Positions 18,816 through 28,663 of a stretch of DNA of 64,000 nt are shown here, piece by piece. The notes under the pieces were generated by a model. That model worked only from the letters and a program-made list of their open reading frames with translations, had not been told where the DNA came from and ran no database searches. A program made the position numbers and the translations under genes. Origin of the DNA: Deltaproteobacteria bacterium (lineage in GTDB: Bacteria > Myxococcota_A > Polyangia > Polyangiales > Polyangiaceae); assembly GCA_016218915.1 (NCBI GenBank), contig JACRCQ010000051.1, positions 62,001-126,000 on the forward strand, given 5' to 3'. Position 1 is the first letter of the stretch; each line of letters starts with the position of its first letter.

Positions 18816-19400
18816 CTATGGCGTCTGGAACGGGCACTCCACGGCGCACTTGCTCGACACGCACCCTGGGTCGTTGCCCTTCCAGAACGCCACGAGGTCG
18901 TTCAGGCCGTTGGGATACGGCGTGATGCAGTCGAGCGCGCACGTCATGTCGATCCCGCCATCGGCTTCGCACTTGGTCAGCACGCAATCGAAGGCTGCCT
19001 TGCAGTCCGGGTTGGCAGCGCATTGGTTGCACTCGGCCAGACACTTTTCGTTGATGCAGGCGTCGCAGGTGGCCAGGTTCGACGTGATCGCGCACGTGCC
19101 GCCGTCCCCGGGCACGCCGCCTGTTCCCGCGGCGCCCGCGGCCCCTGCGGTTCCCGCAGCCCCGGCGCTCCCCGCCCCGCCGGCCGCACCACCCGCTGCG
19201 CCCGCGGCGCCACCCGTACCCGCAGCGCCTCCCTGTCCGACGCTTCCAGCCTGCCCCGCGGCGCCACCGGAACCGGCCGCTCCGGCCGTGCCGCCTGCGG
19301 CGCTGCCGGCGGCTCCGCCGCTATCGCTGCTGCTGCAAGCGGACAGAGCCCCGACAACCGAGAGGGCAACCAAGGCGATCGAAGTGTGGATCCGAGACAT
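18816..19400 (-). CDS. Gly/Ala-rich Cys-rich lipoprotein
   Basis: 194 residues from the ATG at 19400, chosen because GGAGGAAT lies at good spacing and MSRIHTS begins a clean signal peptide ending LSAC; in-frame sequence upstream is not signal-like. After the lipidated Cys comes a spacer of about 85 residues of Gly, Ala and Ser, then a domain with Cys pairs (CDACINEKC, CNQCAANPDC, CALDC, CAVEC). It shares the Cys-domain-on-a-spacer plan with the neighbouring lipoprotein, which suggests duplication or a common surface role. Function unknown. Confidence 0.75.
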   Translation of the reverse strand: MSRIHTSIALVALSVVGALSACSSSDSGGAAGSAAGGTAGAAGSGGAAGQAGSVGQGGAAGTGGAAGAAGGAAGGAGSAGAAGTAGAAGAAGTGGVPGDGGTCAITSNLATCDACINEKCLAECNQCAANPDCKAAFDCVLTKCEADGGIDMTCALDCITPYPNGLNDLVAFWKGNDPGCVSSKCAVECPFQTP

Positions 19401-19591
19401 TGCGATTCCTCCGAGAATTCGTCCAAAAGGTGAAGATGCGGGCGGATTATACTCCCAGGCATGCTTTGGGCCACCAAACGGCCGCCCCAAGGGCTGGTCT
19501 GCCTGAGCGTGTCCGTCGAATCGAAACAGGACGGGTTGTGGGCGGCGCTGGCGTGCACCATTCTCCAGCCTGGTCAGGAGAGAGCGCCCAA

Positions 19592-20251
19592 GTGAACTCC
19601 CCCCGTCGCGCCGCGTTGTTTGATCTGGATCGGACCCTGGTCCGGGTGGACACCGCGCGCCTGTACGTGCGCTACCAGCGCCAGATCGGCGAAGCGGACT
19701 TTGTGGACATGCTGCGCGTGTCGTGGTGGGCGCTGCTGTACACGTTCAACATGATCGACGCACCGCGCGTGGCGGTCAAAGCGCTGGCGCAGTTCAAGGG
19801 GACGCCTGAAGTAGTGATCGCAGCGCGATGCGACGACTGGTACCGGAAGTTCGTGGAGCCTCATGTGAGCGACGCTGCGCGAACGACCGTGCGCCGCCAC
19901 CGGGAGGCCGGCGATCTGTGCGCTATCGTGACAGGCGCCTCGCCCTATGCGGCCCGGCCCCTGGCTCGGGCGCTGGGCATCGAGCATGCGCTGGCGACGC
20001 AGCTGGAGGTGGTGGACGGTGCGTTCACGGGAATGCCGATCTTTCCCCTGTGTTTCGGGGAGGGGAAGGTGCAGCTGACCCGGACGCTGCTCGACGAGCA
20101 CGGCATCGACATGCAGGACGCGACCTTCTACTCGGACAGCGTGACAGACCTGCCCTTGCTCAGCGCGGTGGGGACAGCGGTGGCGGTCAACCCGGATCCA
20201 CGGCTTCGGCGGCAGGCCACGCGAAGAGGCTGGCGGATCGAAAAGTGGTGA
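19592..20251 (+). CDS. HAD-IB family phosphatase
   Basis: About 219 residues from the GTG at 19592, preceded by GGAGAG; in-frame sequence upstream lacks homology. The HAD motifs are clear: motif I DLDRT near residue 10, motif II VTGAS, and motif IV YSDSVTDLPLL. The spacing and cap resemble SerB-like subfamily IB hydrolases, which cleave phosphomonoesters. The substrate cannot be told; many relatives are annotated loosely as phosphoserine phosphatase. NadC starts 36 bp downstream, so it may be in the same operon. Confidence 0.85.
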   Translation: MNSPRRAALFDLDRTLVRVDTARLYVRYQRQIGEADFVDMLRVSWWALLYTFNMIDAPRVAVKALAQFKGTPEVVIAARCDDWYRKFVEPHVSDAARTTVRRHREAGDLCAIVTGASPYAARPLARALGIEHALATQLEVVDGAFTGMPIFPLCFGEGKVQLTRTLLDEHGIDMQDATFYSDSVTDLPLLSAVGTAVAVNPDPRLRRQATRRGWRIEKW

Positions 20252-20287
20252 CGCTGAAGGTGGCAGCAACGGTGGTAGGCTCCGGCC

Positions 20288-21133
20288 ATGCTGCTGGCGA
20301 TTGCGTACACGGACATCATCGAAAGGGCGTTGCTCGAGGATCTCGGCTCGGGTGACATCACCACCGAAGCAACGGTCGAGGCTGGCGCGCAGGCGATGGC
20401 GATCGCGGTCGCCCGATCGCCGCTCGTCGTGTGCGGCGGGGACGTGTTCTGCGCGGTGTTCAAGAGGCTCGATGCGTCCATCCAGTTCGAGTCGCTGGTG
20501 GAGGACGGCCAGCGGGTGGAGCGCGGCGCGCATCTGTGGAAGCTGCGTGGACCGGCCCGTGCGATCCTGATGGGGGAGCGGGTGGCGCTCAACCTCACGC
20601 AGCGCATGAGCGGTGTTGCGACGCTGACCCGCGCGTTCGTGGACGCGCTGCCCGCCGGATCGCCGACGCGGGTCGTGGACACCCGGAAGACCACGCCAGG
20701 GCTGCGGGCGTTGGAGCGTTATGCGGTGCGCGTGGGGGGAGGACGCAACCACAGGGACAACCTGTCGAGCGCGGTGCTGATCAAGGACAACCACATCGTG
20801 GCTGCGGGCGGGATCGAGAGCGCGGTGAAGCGCGCACGCGAGCGAGCACCGCACACCAGCCGCATCGAGATCGAGGTGGCCAACCTCGCCGAGCTCGACA
20901 CGGCGCTCGCGCTCGGCTGCGAGATCATCATGATCGACAACTTCTCGCACGCGGACATGCTCGAAGCGGTCAAGCGAGGCAAAGGCAAGGCGATCCTCGA
21001 GGTGTCGGGCGGCGTGAAGCTGGATCGCATTCGAGACCTGGCCTCGGCTGGCGTCGACGTGATCAGCGCTGGCGCCCTCACGCACTCGGCACCCGCGGCT
21101 GACATCGCGCTCGACATGGAGCTGGTTCGTTGA
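20288..21133 (+). CDS. nadC: nicotinate-nucleotide pyrophosphorylase (carboxylating)
   Basis: 281 residues, the usual length. It converts quinolinate and PRPP to nicotinate mononucleotide, CO2 and PPi in de novo NAD synthesis. Characteristic motifs are present: EDLGSGDITT near the N-terminus, GERVALNLTQRMSGVAT, DTRKTTPGLR, the YAVRVGGGRNHR segment and KDNH. The stop overlaps the TTG start of the biotin ligase gene by 4 bp (TTGA), so the two cofactor genes are coupled. No nadA or nadB gene is visible nearby. Confidence 0.97.
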   Translation: MLLAIAYTDIIERALLEDLGSGDITTEATVEAGAQAMAIAVARSPLVVCGGDVFCAVFKRLDASIQFESLVEDGQRVERGAHLWKLRGPARAILMGERVALNLTQRMSGVATLTRAFVDALPAGSPTRVVDTRKTTPGLRALERYAVRVGGGRNHRDNLSSAVLIKDNHIVAAGGIESAVKRARERAPHTSRIEIEVANLAELDTALALGCEIIMIDNFSHADMLEAVKRGKGKAILEVSGGVKLDRIRDLASAGVDVISAGALTHSAPAADIALDMELVR

Positions 21134-21921
21134 GCGACGACTCCGACGTCCTGGTTCGAGAGCGGATCGAGGCAGAGCTGCGCGCGCGAGGGATCCGTCT
21201 CGGGCTGCCGCTGGTGCTCGTGGACGAGACCGGGTCCACCAACGATCTGGCTTCCGAGGAAGCGATGAAGGACATCGCGCATGGCGCGCTGATACTCGCG
21301 GATCGGCAGACGCGCGGGCGCGGCAGGCTGGGTCGCAAGTGGTTCTCCCCGGGCGGCCAGAACCTGTACATGTCGCTGGTGCTCCGTCCCCAGGTCCCGG
21401 TGGAACGGCTCGCTGCGATCACCCTCGTGATCGGGCTCGGGGTGGCTGAAGGGATCGCAGGCTTCGTTCCTGGCGTCGAGGTGGGCTTGAAGTGGCCCAA
21501 CGACGTCCTGATCGCGCGTCGCAAGGCCGTGGGAATCCTGGTGGAGGCGAGCATGAGCGGCGCGCTGGTGCGGCACGTGATCGCGGGCATCGGGGTCGAC
21601 GTCCTGCAGCGCAGCTTCGACCCGGAGATCGCCTCGATCGCCACGTCCATTGCGCTTCACGCTGCGCAGCCGCCGGATCGAACCACGGTCCTGGTCGAGG
21701 TGCTGGGGCACCTGCAGAGGCGTCTGGAGCAGTTCGAACGCGAGGGGATCGACGCGATGCTCGAGGATCTGCGCGCAAGGGATGCGACACGGGGGCATCG
21801 GGTCCGATGCGTGGCGGGCGAGGGCACCGGCGCGGGGATCGCCCAGGACGGAGCCTTGCGCGTGCAGCTCGCTCAGGGAGAGCTGGTGACGGTGCGAGCG
21901 GGAGACGTGCACCTTCTGTAG
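21130..21921 (+). CDS. birA: biotin--[acetyl-CoA-carboxylase] ligase
   Basis: 263 residues. The catalytic BPL/LPL domain is complete: DETGSTND, the biotin-AMP loop GRGRLGRKW, and KWPNDV. A small C-terminal SH3-like domain follows (about 215-263). It lacks the N-terminal winged helix of E. coli BirA, so it is a group I, non-repressor ligase. It attaches biotin to the BCCP subunit of carboxylases, which supply malonyl-CoA. The start is TTG, overlapping the nadC stop; no better start is in frame nearby. Confidence 0.95.
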   Translation: MSDDSDVLVRERIEAELRARGIRLGLPLVLVDETGSTNDLASEEAMKDIAHGALILADRQTRGRGRLGRKWFSPGGQNLYMSLVLRPQVPVERLAAITLVIGLGVAEGIAGFVPGVEVGLKWPNDVLIARRKAVGILVEASMSGALVRHVIAGIGVDVLQRSFDPEIASIATSIALHAAQPPDRTTVLVEVLGHLQRRLEQFEREGIDAMLEDLRARDATRGHRVRCVAGEGTGAGIAQDGALRVQLAQGELVTVRAGDVHLL

Positions 21922-21931
21922 ACAGCGCGGG

Positions 21932-22222
21932 CTACTGGTTTTCGAGCGAGTGACACGCTTGCGTGCCGTCGCACGGCCCCTTGGACTCACCGCACTGGCA
22001 TGGGTCGAAGTGCCCTGGTTGGTGTCGGGACGCGCACTCGGCAGCGAGCTTGGGGGCGGCTTGCCGGTTGGGAGTGCACACCTGCACCTGGTGCATGGCG
22101 CGATCGTCGTAGTCGGTGAGATACGGGCAGGTGCAGTGGATCCACTCGCCGGGTTGCGGGGTTGACCTGCCGCAAGCGGACAGCGAAGCCAATAGCAGCA
22201 GCACAGAGCGGAGCCTGCCCAT
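21932..22222 (-). CDS. small Cys-rich lipoprotein, hypothetical
   Basis: 96 residues from the ATG at 22222; the signal peptide ends SLSACGRS, a lipobox. The mature part has eight further Cys (HCTCPYL, CTPNRQ, CQCGESKGPC, ACHSL). No family is recognised. An ATG 12 codons upstream is in frame but would bury the signal peptide. It is convergent with birA and divergent from the GYD gene. Confidence 0.65.
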   Translation of the reverse strand: MGRLRSVLLLLASLSACGRSTPQPGEWIHCTCPYLTDYDDRAMHQVQVCTPNRQAAPKLAAECASRHQPGHFDPCQCGESKGPCDGTQACHSLENQ

Positions 22223-22371
22223 GGCAGGGTGTATCCCTTGCACGACCCGTACGGTCAATCGTCAAGGTGGGTGGCGAGTCGAGTCCAGGGGGTGAAGGTG
22301 GTATGTTTGCGGAACGGCCGCCTGGGGATGGCGGCAGGATCTATCGCCCGGAAACGGGCTGGAGGTGGGAG

Positions 22372-22677
22372 ATGCCGACATTCGTGTTGATGACGAAGAT
22401 GAGCGCGGAGCTGGCAGGAGACCCTCGCGGGCGCAAGCGGGCCGGGCGTGATTGGATGCGCCACGTGGCCGAGAAGTGCCCGGGGGTGAAGTGGATCGCC
22501 CACTACGCGCTGCTGGGGCAATACGACTTCATGGATATCTACGAGGCGCCTGACGTGGAGACGGCGCACAAGGTGTCATTCCTCTCGATGGCGGGCGGAG
22601 CGGCGAACGCCGAGAGCTGGCATGCGTTGCCGTATGACAAGTACGTGAGCGTGGTGAGTGAGACGGAAGCGAAGTAG
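22372..22677 (+). CDS. GYD-domain protein
   Basis: 101 residues from the ATG at 22372, with GGAGGTGGG just before it. MPTFVLMTKMS at the start and the LLGQYDFMDIYEAPD core match the GYD family (small ferredoxin-like, dimeric alpha/beta barrel proteins of unknown function). Probably cytoplasmic. It stands alone and is convergent with the giant TPR gene, 8 bp away. Confidence 0.85.
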   Translation: MPTFVLMTKMSAELAGDPRGRKRAGRDWMRHVAEKCPGVKWIAHYALLGQYDFMDIYEAPDVETAHKVSFLSMAGGAANAESWHALPYDKYVSVVSETEAK

Positions 22678-22685
22678 CCGGGCGC

Positions 22686-25600
22686 TCAGCCGCCCTGCCC
22701 GATCACCTGCAGGAACTCCTTGGCTTCGATGAACTCCGCGTCCTCGGCCTGCGCCTTCTTCGCGAAGAACACCGCCTTGCGCTCGTCGCCCTGCTGGTAG
22801 GCGATCTTGGCCTGCTTGAGATACGCCATCGGCCGAGTCATGGCCGACGGGTTCTTCATGGACGTGATCGCGCGCAGCGCTTTGAGGGCGACCTCGTAGT
22901 GGCCGAGCTCCATGGCCAGATCTGCAAGCTCGGCTGCGATGTCGCCGCTCTGCGGGTTGGAGTCGAAGGCCGCGTAGAGCCAGGACAGCTCGTTTTCGCG
23001 ATCGCCCAGGGCAGCCACACGCGCCATGCGGTGCTGGAGCGAGGCGAGCTCACGGGAGCGCTTGCCGCCGTGACGTCCGATCGCCGCATCGAGCAGCTGT
23101 GCCGCTTCATCGACCAGGCCGCCCACCGTATAGGCATCGGCGAGCAGCAGGGTCGTCTCGTGATCGGTCGACTTCAGCTCGAGGGCTTCGGACAGGGGGC
23201 CGATCGCGGCCGTGGGCTGGCGAAGCTCGTTGAGGCGGAGCTTGCCAGCTTCCTTGAGCAGCTCGAATCGCTGTGCTTCGTCGACGTGCTTGGCCTCGAT
23301 CAGCAGGAGGTTGGCCAGCTCGCGGTGCGCGCCGATCTGCTCGTAGAGCTTGCGGAGCCTGGCGCGAACTGCAGCGTTGGTGGCATCGGCCTGGTAGACC
23401 CGCTCGAGCGCTTCTCTGGCGTCCTGCGCCCTTCCTGCTTTCTCGCAGGCATCGGCGAGCTGCAGCGCTGCTTCGGCCTGGGCTGGACCTTCCTCCAGCT
23501 CGAGGAGCTGGGCGTAGGCGTCTGCGACGTCGTCCCAGCGCTCGGCGGCGAGATCCATGGCCAGCAGCGAGTGGATAGCCTCGCGGTCTTCGGGTGAACG
23601 GCTGACCCACTCCGCCACGATGGTGCGCGCCTGATCGGGGTTGCCCATGCGAACGAGCACCTCGGGCAGACGCATGGTGGCCTTGCGCTCCGCAAGCTGA
23701 TCGTTGCGCGTGGCAGCTGTGCGCCTCGCGCGCAGAAGCGACTGATGCAGATCCGGCAGGACCACGTCGCCCCCGAGCGAGAGCGCTCTCTCGAGGTCCA
23801 CCACCGAAGCGTCGTGCTCCTCGCACGCGGTCCAGAGCTGCGCGCGCAGCCGCAGCAGCTCCACGAGCTCCTGGGAGCCTTCGGCGCAGGCGTCGATCGA
23901 TTCGGAGACCGCAGCGACGGCGCCACGGGGCTGGCCGCTGTCGACCATGCACTGGGCGAGGGCTTCGAGCAGCTGACGGTCGCCGGGACGAACCGCGTGG
24001 ACCTTGCTGTAGGCAGCCGCAGCAGAGGCGGGATTGCCCAGGCGGTCCCGGTAGATCCCTGCGGCCTTGAGCAGGAGATTGACGCCGCTGTCGGGCTCCA
24101 TGCCAGCTGCCTGCTCGAGCTTGTCGGCGAGGCGAGCCAGCTCGCGACGAACCTCCGCGTTCTTGGGGTCGACCTCGTAGGCGTGGAGCACGGCCCGCTC
24201 GATCCCGTCGAGATCCGACAGCGACTCGCGCATGTGAGCCAGCTCGATCGCGAGCGCGATGGCATCGGCGCCGCTCTCGTGACGCAGCAGGCGCTCGAGG
24301 ACGTCGGCGCGGTCCGCCGCATCCTCGACACCGCGCAGCAAGGCGAGCAGGGCGCGCAGGAGCACGACGTTGTCGGGGACCCATTCCAGCACGGCGCGGT
24401 AGGTGTCCACCGCCTCCTGCCGATGCGACGGGGCGAGCAGGCCGCCGAGCCGAAGGGCGAGGTTGACGCCGGTTTCGGTGTCCTTGCGCTCTCGCGCAGC
24501 CTCCAGCTGACGGCCGAGGATCTGGGCGAGCTCCTCGCGGTCTCCGCTCTTCTGGAGCAGATCGCACAGAAGCTGAGCTGCCTCCACGTGGTCCGGCTCC
24601 TCTTCGAGAATCTTGCGGAGCACGGCCAGCGCTTCCTGCCCGTCGGCCTCGGATGCGAGCAGGATGCGCGCGCGCTCGAGCCGAAGGGCGCTTCGATCGC
24701 GCGGATCAAAGACTGCGTCCGCGGCGTCGTTGAGCAGGCGGGCCAACCGGTCGCGGTCGCCGAGACGGCGGACGACGTCGAGCAGTGGATTCCAGATCGA
24801 GGTATCGGTGACGTCGGTTTCGAGCAGGCGCTCGTAGGTCTGCGCGGCGAGCTCGAGGTTCAGGGCCGGACCTGCAGCGAGCTCGGCGACGCGGAATCGA
24901 AGCTCGCGGGCTTCTGCGGGCTCGGCGACGTCGGCAGCGCGAACCATCCACTCGATGGCAGTGGCGGGGTCGCCGGACTGCCGGTTGTACTCGGCGAGCT
25001 GGCGGATGGCCCACAGAGAGGGGCGCGGATCGCCTGCATCCTGGGCGATCTCGACTGCGCGATGCAGAAGGGCGACGTGCTGCTCGGAGGCGTGCAGCCG
25101 ACGCGCAAGCGTGGCTGCATCCTGCAGCATGTCCTGGGCTGCGCGGGGCGTGACGCTGATACGGCACAGGGCATCGAGCAGCAGCTCCTCCTTCTCGGAG
25201 GCTCGAGCCACACGCTCGTACAGGGTGAGGACCGCATCGTTTCCGGGCTCGAACTCCAGCGCCTTGCGCAGCGAGCCGGCGGCGCGCTCGTGCTGCGCGC
25301 CCAGCTCGAGCGCTTCGGTGAGGGTGACCAGGCCAGCTTCGATGCTGCTGGTGCCGAGCTCCAGATCGGCCAGGCTGTAGAGCACCTCCAGCCGGTCCTC
25401 GGGCGGCAGCGCGTCGCGCCCCGCTTCCGCGAGCCTGCGAAGCGCATCGAGCTGCGCCGGCTGATCGCCGCGAGCAGCGGACACGCGCGCCAGCGCGCGC
25501 CAGACCTCGACCAGATGCTCGCCGGTGTCCTCGGCGCGGCTGTAGGATTGCGCCGCCTTGTCCAGGTCGTGCAGATCCTGCTCCTGCACGGTGCCGAGCC

Positions 25601-28496
25601 GGATCAGCAGGTCGCAGGCGAGCGTGGCTTCGCCCTGCTGCAGCGCATCCTGCGCGAGCTTGTCGAGATGATCGGCGTAGCGACGCACCAGCTTGGCGCG
25701 AATCGACAGCGATCGCGCGGCCTCGTGCAGATCCGCAGAGCCGGGCAGCTCGGAGATCGCACGCAGCCAGGCATCGAGCGCCTCGGGGAACTTGCCCAGA
25801 CGCACGAACGCCGTGGCCATCTCCACGAGGATCTCGCATCGCGCGCGCAGGTCGGAGGTGGTTTGCAGGCGGATGTCCAGGGCACGCAGCAGCTGGTCCG
25901 TCTCCCCGGCCTCGCGCAGAGCACGCTCGAACAGCCGTGCCTCGGTCTCGTCGCGCGAAGCGACATCGAATGCGGACTCCAGGTTCTCGGCTGCGCGGTC
26001 GGCGAATCCGAGCTGCGCAGACACGCGGTGCAAGTTCAGGAGCGTCTCGGCCACGCCGACGGTGACCTCGGCCTTGGGCTGGGAACGCTGGCGGCGCAGC
26101 AGCAGCAGGAGCGCTTGGTAGGCGCGCTCGGCGCGGTCGAGCTGCCCTGTCAGGCGATACAGATCGCCCAGCAGCCGCTGCACGCCGGGATTGCTCATGT
26201 CCATGCTGGCAGCGCTCTCGAGCTGCCGGATCGCTTCTGCGCGATCACCGCCCGCATTCAGGACCTCAGCGAGCAGCAGGTGGAGCGCAGCGCGCTCCGG
26301 GGGCCTTCGACGTCCGAACTCCTCGATGAGGCCTTCGGCCATGGTCCGCGCCTCTGCCACGCGCCCTGCGACGCGCAGGGCATCGGCAAGCGCCGTACGG
26401 ATCGCGCGATCCGAAGGGGCGATCTTGGTGGCCGCCTCCAGCACCGGGACCGCACGCTCCGGCGCATGGAGCCGCGACTTGTAGACCTCCGCAGCCTCGC
26501 GCAGGAACGACAGCCTCGTGGCTTCGTCGGCCCACTGCGCACCTTCCTGCAGCACGCGCGCGAGATCCTCCCAGCGTCCGGCAGCGCGGTGAAGCTCGGC
26601 CTCGAGCTTGCGCATGTCGAGCGAGGTCGGATCCTCGAGCAATCCTTGCTGCACCCTTGCGAGCGCCTGGTCCGGATGGCCTGACCCGATCTGTGCGCGC
26701 ACCAGACGCACGATCGTGTCGGTGCGTCGCCCCTTGTCCGTCACCTCCAGGCGCTGCTCGAGCCACCGCACGGCAGAGCCGTGATCGCCGAGCATGCCAT
26801 GGATCCGAGCGAGCCCGTCGAGCGCCTCCGGCGAGGAGCCGAGATCGACCACGCGCTCGAGGCAGTACACGGAACGCTGCAGGTCGTGCAGACGCTCCTC
26901 GAACACCAGCGCGGCGCGTCGCCACATGTCGGCTGCGAGCTTGGTGGAGCCGAGCGCTTCGATGCGCTCGGCCTGCTCGCAGAGCATCTCTGCCAGGTCT
27001 CCGAACCGGTTGGCGCCTTCGAGCACCTCGACCAGGGCCTTGATCGATGGCTCGTGATCGGCCTGATCGATCAGGTTCTGGCGCAGGGCGCCGATGCGCT
27101 CGGCGATCTCGCCCGCAGCGCCCAGGAGGCGCGCGAGCTGCAGACGAAGCTCGATGCGTCTGGCCGGATCCTCGGCGAGGGTCAGCTCGTGGCGACGCAG
27201 CTCGAGCAGCTCACGGGTGGCGCCGCGCTTCTCGTAGAGCGCCGCAAGGCACTCGAGCGCGTCGATGTCGTTGGGCGCCCGATCGAGCAGACGCTGGTAC
27301 AGGTGCTCTGCGCGCTCCGAATCCTCGAGCTCGCCCGCGGCGAGCTCGGCGGCCCTGTGCACGACCTCGCGCCCCTTGTCCAACCCCAGCTTGGGGCTGC
27401 AGCCAGCGATCTTTCCCTTGAACTTGCCGCTGATCACCTTGTCGACCATCGCGTCGTCCCAGGTGACCGGATCGAGCACCACCAGCGCCGCCAGATGATC
27501 CAGCGCGTCGTCGTCGCGCTCGTGCTCCACCAGCCGACGCGTGATCTCCTGGTGAATCTCGACCCGCTCGTCGCGATCCACGAAGTCCAGCGCGCTGCGC
27601 AGCGCCCGCACCACGTCCATCCAGCGCTGGGTCTGATCGTAGTACTGACGCAGCAGCTGAAGTGCGCTGCGACGCACCGCGACTTCGGAGGCAGGAGAAG
27701 CGAGGATCTTCTCCAGCAGAAGGCACGCGGAATCCGCGGATGCCGGGTCGCTCAGCAACGACTCGATGCTCGTGAGCGCGCCGTTGGGGTCGTTCAGGTC
27801 CTGCAGCCAGCAGGTGGCGATGTGCTCGCGAATGGCCAGCGCTTCGGCGGGCTGGACCACTTCGAGACGCGCAGTCCAGAACTTGATGAGCTCGCGGTAG
27901 CGCTTCTGCTGCTTGAGCAGACGCTCGAGCGACGAGGCCACATGGCTGTCCGAAGGATCGGAGGCGAAGAGCTCTTCCAGGTAGTGCAGCGCCCGATCCG
28001 TCTGGCCCGCGCAGTCTTTGGCAAGATGCGACGCCTCTTCCAGGAGCGCCACCTTGCGCGCCTGCGTCGTGGTCGCCGCAATCGCTCGATCGTAGAATTC
28101 GAGCAGCGAATCCCACCGCGCCAGCACCGTGAGGTGCAGCGACACTCGATCGAATGCCCACGACACCGTCGGATCCACCTCGAGTGCCCGCGACAGGATC
28201 TCGATCACCGCTTCCACGTCGTCCAACCACTCGTCGTGGAAGTGCACTGCTCGCTCCGCAAGCCGAACACACAGCTCTTCAGGCAGATCGCGCTGCAATA
28301 CCTCGCGGTACAGGGCTGCGACCTCCTCTGCGCGCCCGGTGGTGCGCACGAGCTCTTCGAGCGTGTCCCAGGCAGCCTCCTGTTCAGGGGTCTCGCCCGC
28401 TGCTCGCTGCGCGATGGAGAAGGCGTCCTGCCCTCCGCCCACCACGGTCACTTCGTCGTCGTCACGCGTCCCGCCAGATCGAGGTTTGTTTGCCAT
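22686..28496 (-). CDS. giant tetratricopeptide-repeat protein
   Basis: 1936 residues, with no signal peptide or membrane helix visible. After a short acidic N-terminal tail, nearly the whole chain is helix pairs of TPR type, with frequent A-L-x-x-Y and LEPxN/DPTS-like turns (for example VDPTVSWAFDRVSLHL, DRALHYLEELFASDPS). I estimate 35-45 repeats. Such solenoids act as cytoplasmic scaffolds; no catalytic domain is fused. Similar giant TPR proteins occur in myxobacterial genomes, often uncharacterised. The start codon has no strong Shine-Dalgarno. It is divergent from the glycosidase gene across 167 bp. Confidence 0.88.
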   Translation of the reverse strand: MANKPRSGGTRDDDEVTVVGGGQDAFSIAQRAAGETPEQEAAWDTLEELVRTTGRAEEVAALYREVLQRDLPEELCVRLAERAVHFHDEWLDDVEAVIEILSRALEVDPTVSWAFDRVSLHLTVLARWDSLLEFYDRAIAATTTQARKVALLEEASHLAKDCAGQTDRALHYLEELFASDPSDSHVASSLERLLKQQKRYRELIKFWTARLEVVQPAEALAIREHIATCWLQDLNDPNGALTSIESLLSDPASADSACLLLEKILASPASEVAVRRSALQLLRQYYDQTQRWMDVVRALRSALDFVDRDERVEIHQEITRRLVEHERDDDALDHLAALVVLDPVTWDDAMVDKVISGKFKGKIAGCSPKLGLDKGREVVHRAAELAAGELEDSERAEHLYQRLLDRAPNDIDALECLAALYEKRGATRELLELRRHELTLAEDPARRIELRLQLARLLGAAGEIAERIGALRQNLIDQADHEPSIKALVEVLEGANRFGDLAEMLCEQAERIEALGSTKLAADMWRRAALVFEERLHDLQRSVYCLERVVDLGSSPEALDGLARIHGMLGDHGSAVRWLEQRLEVTDKGRRTDTIVRLVRAQIGSGHPDQALARVQQGLLEDPTSLDMRKLEAELHRAAGRWEDLARVLQEGAQWADEATRLSFLREAAEVYKSRLHAPERAVPVLEAATKIAPSDRAIRTALADALRVAGRVAEARTMAEGLIEEFGRRRPPERAALHLLLAEVLNAGGDRAEAIRQLESAASMDMSNPGVQRLLGDLYRLTGQLDRAERAYQALLLLLRRQRSQPKAEVTVGVAETLLNLHRVSAQLGFADRAAENLESAFDVASRDETEARLFERALREAGETDQLLRALDIRLQTTSDLRARCEILVEMATAFVRLGKFPEALDAWLRAISELPGSADLHEAARSLSIRAKLVRRYADHLDKLAQDALQQGEATLACDLLIRLGTVQEQDLHDLDKAAQSYSRAEDTGEHLVEVWRALARVSAARGDQPAQLDALRRLAEAGRDALPPEDRLEVLYSLADLELGTSSIEAGLVTLTEALELGAQHERAAGSLRKALEFEPGNDAVLTLYERVARASEKEELLLDALCRISVTPRAAQDMLQDAATLARRLHASEQHVALLHRAVEIAQDAGDPRPSLWAIRQLAEYNRQSGDPATAIEWMVRAADVAEPAEARELRFRVAELAAGPALNLELAAQTYERLLETDVTDTSIWNPLLDVVRRLGDRDRLARLLNDAADAVFDPRDRSALRLERARILLASEADGQEALAVLRKILEEEPDHVEAAQLLCDLLQKSGDREELAQILGRQLEAARERKDTETGVNLALRLGGLLAPSHRQEAVDTYRAVLEWVPDNVVLLRALLALLRGVEDAADRADVLERLLRHESGADAIALAIELAHMRESLSDLDGIERAVLHAYEVDPKNAEVRRELARLADKLEQAAGMEPDSGVNLLLKAAGIYRDRLGNPASAAAAYSKVHAVRPGDRQLLEALAQCMVDSGQPRGAVAAVSESIDACAEGSQELVELLRLRAQLWTACEEHDASVVDLERALSLGGDVVLPDLHQSLLRARRTAATRNDQLAERKATMRLPEVLVRMGNPDQARTIVAEWVSRSPEDREAIHSLLAMDLAAERWDDVADAYAQLLELEEGPAQAEAALQLADACEKAGRAQDAREALERVYQADATNAAVRARLRKLYEQIGAHRELANLLLIEAKHVDEAQRFELLKEAGKLRLNELRQPTAAIGPLSEALELKSTDHETTLLLADAYTVGGLVDEAAQLLDAAIGRHGGKRSRELASLQHRMARVAALGDRENELSWLYAAFDSNPQSGDIAAELADLAMELGHYEVALKALRAITSMKNPSAMTRPMAYLKQAKIAYQQGDERKAVFFAKKAQAEDAEFIEAKEFLQVIGQGG

Positions 28497-28663
28497 TTTC
28501 GCCGGTTGGCGAGTCTATCCCACCAAGGCGCAGGTTTGGATCCCGATCCGCCCTCCAAATCGCCTCGCTCTGCGCTGCCCGCGCCGTTCCGGCCCCGGAC
28601 TGATCCTATGCTCAGCCCGGCAGCCACCCCCTCATCTCGCGAAATGTCCCGGCAACCTCTACG

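Noticed and set aside
23745..26684. 979-residue open frame antisense to the TPR gene
   Set aside because: Mirror of helical repeats in a GC-rich gene; no independent domain or start signal.
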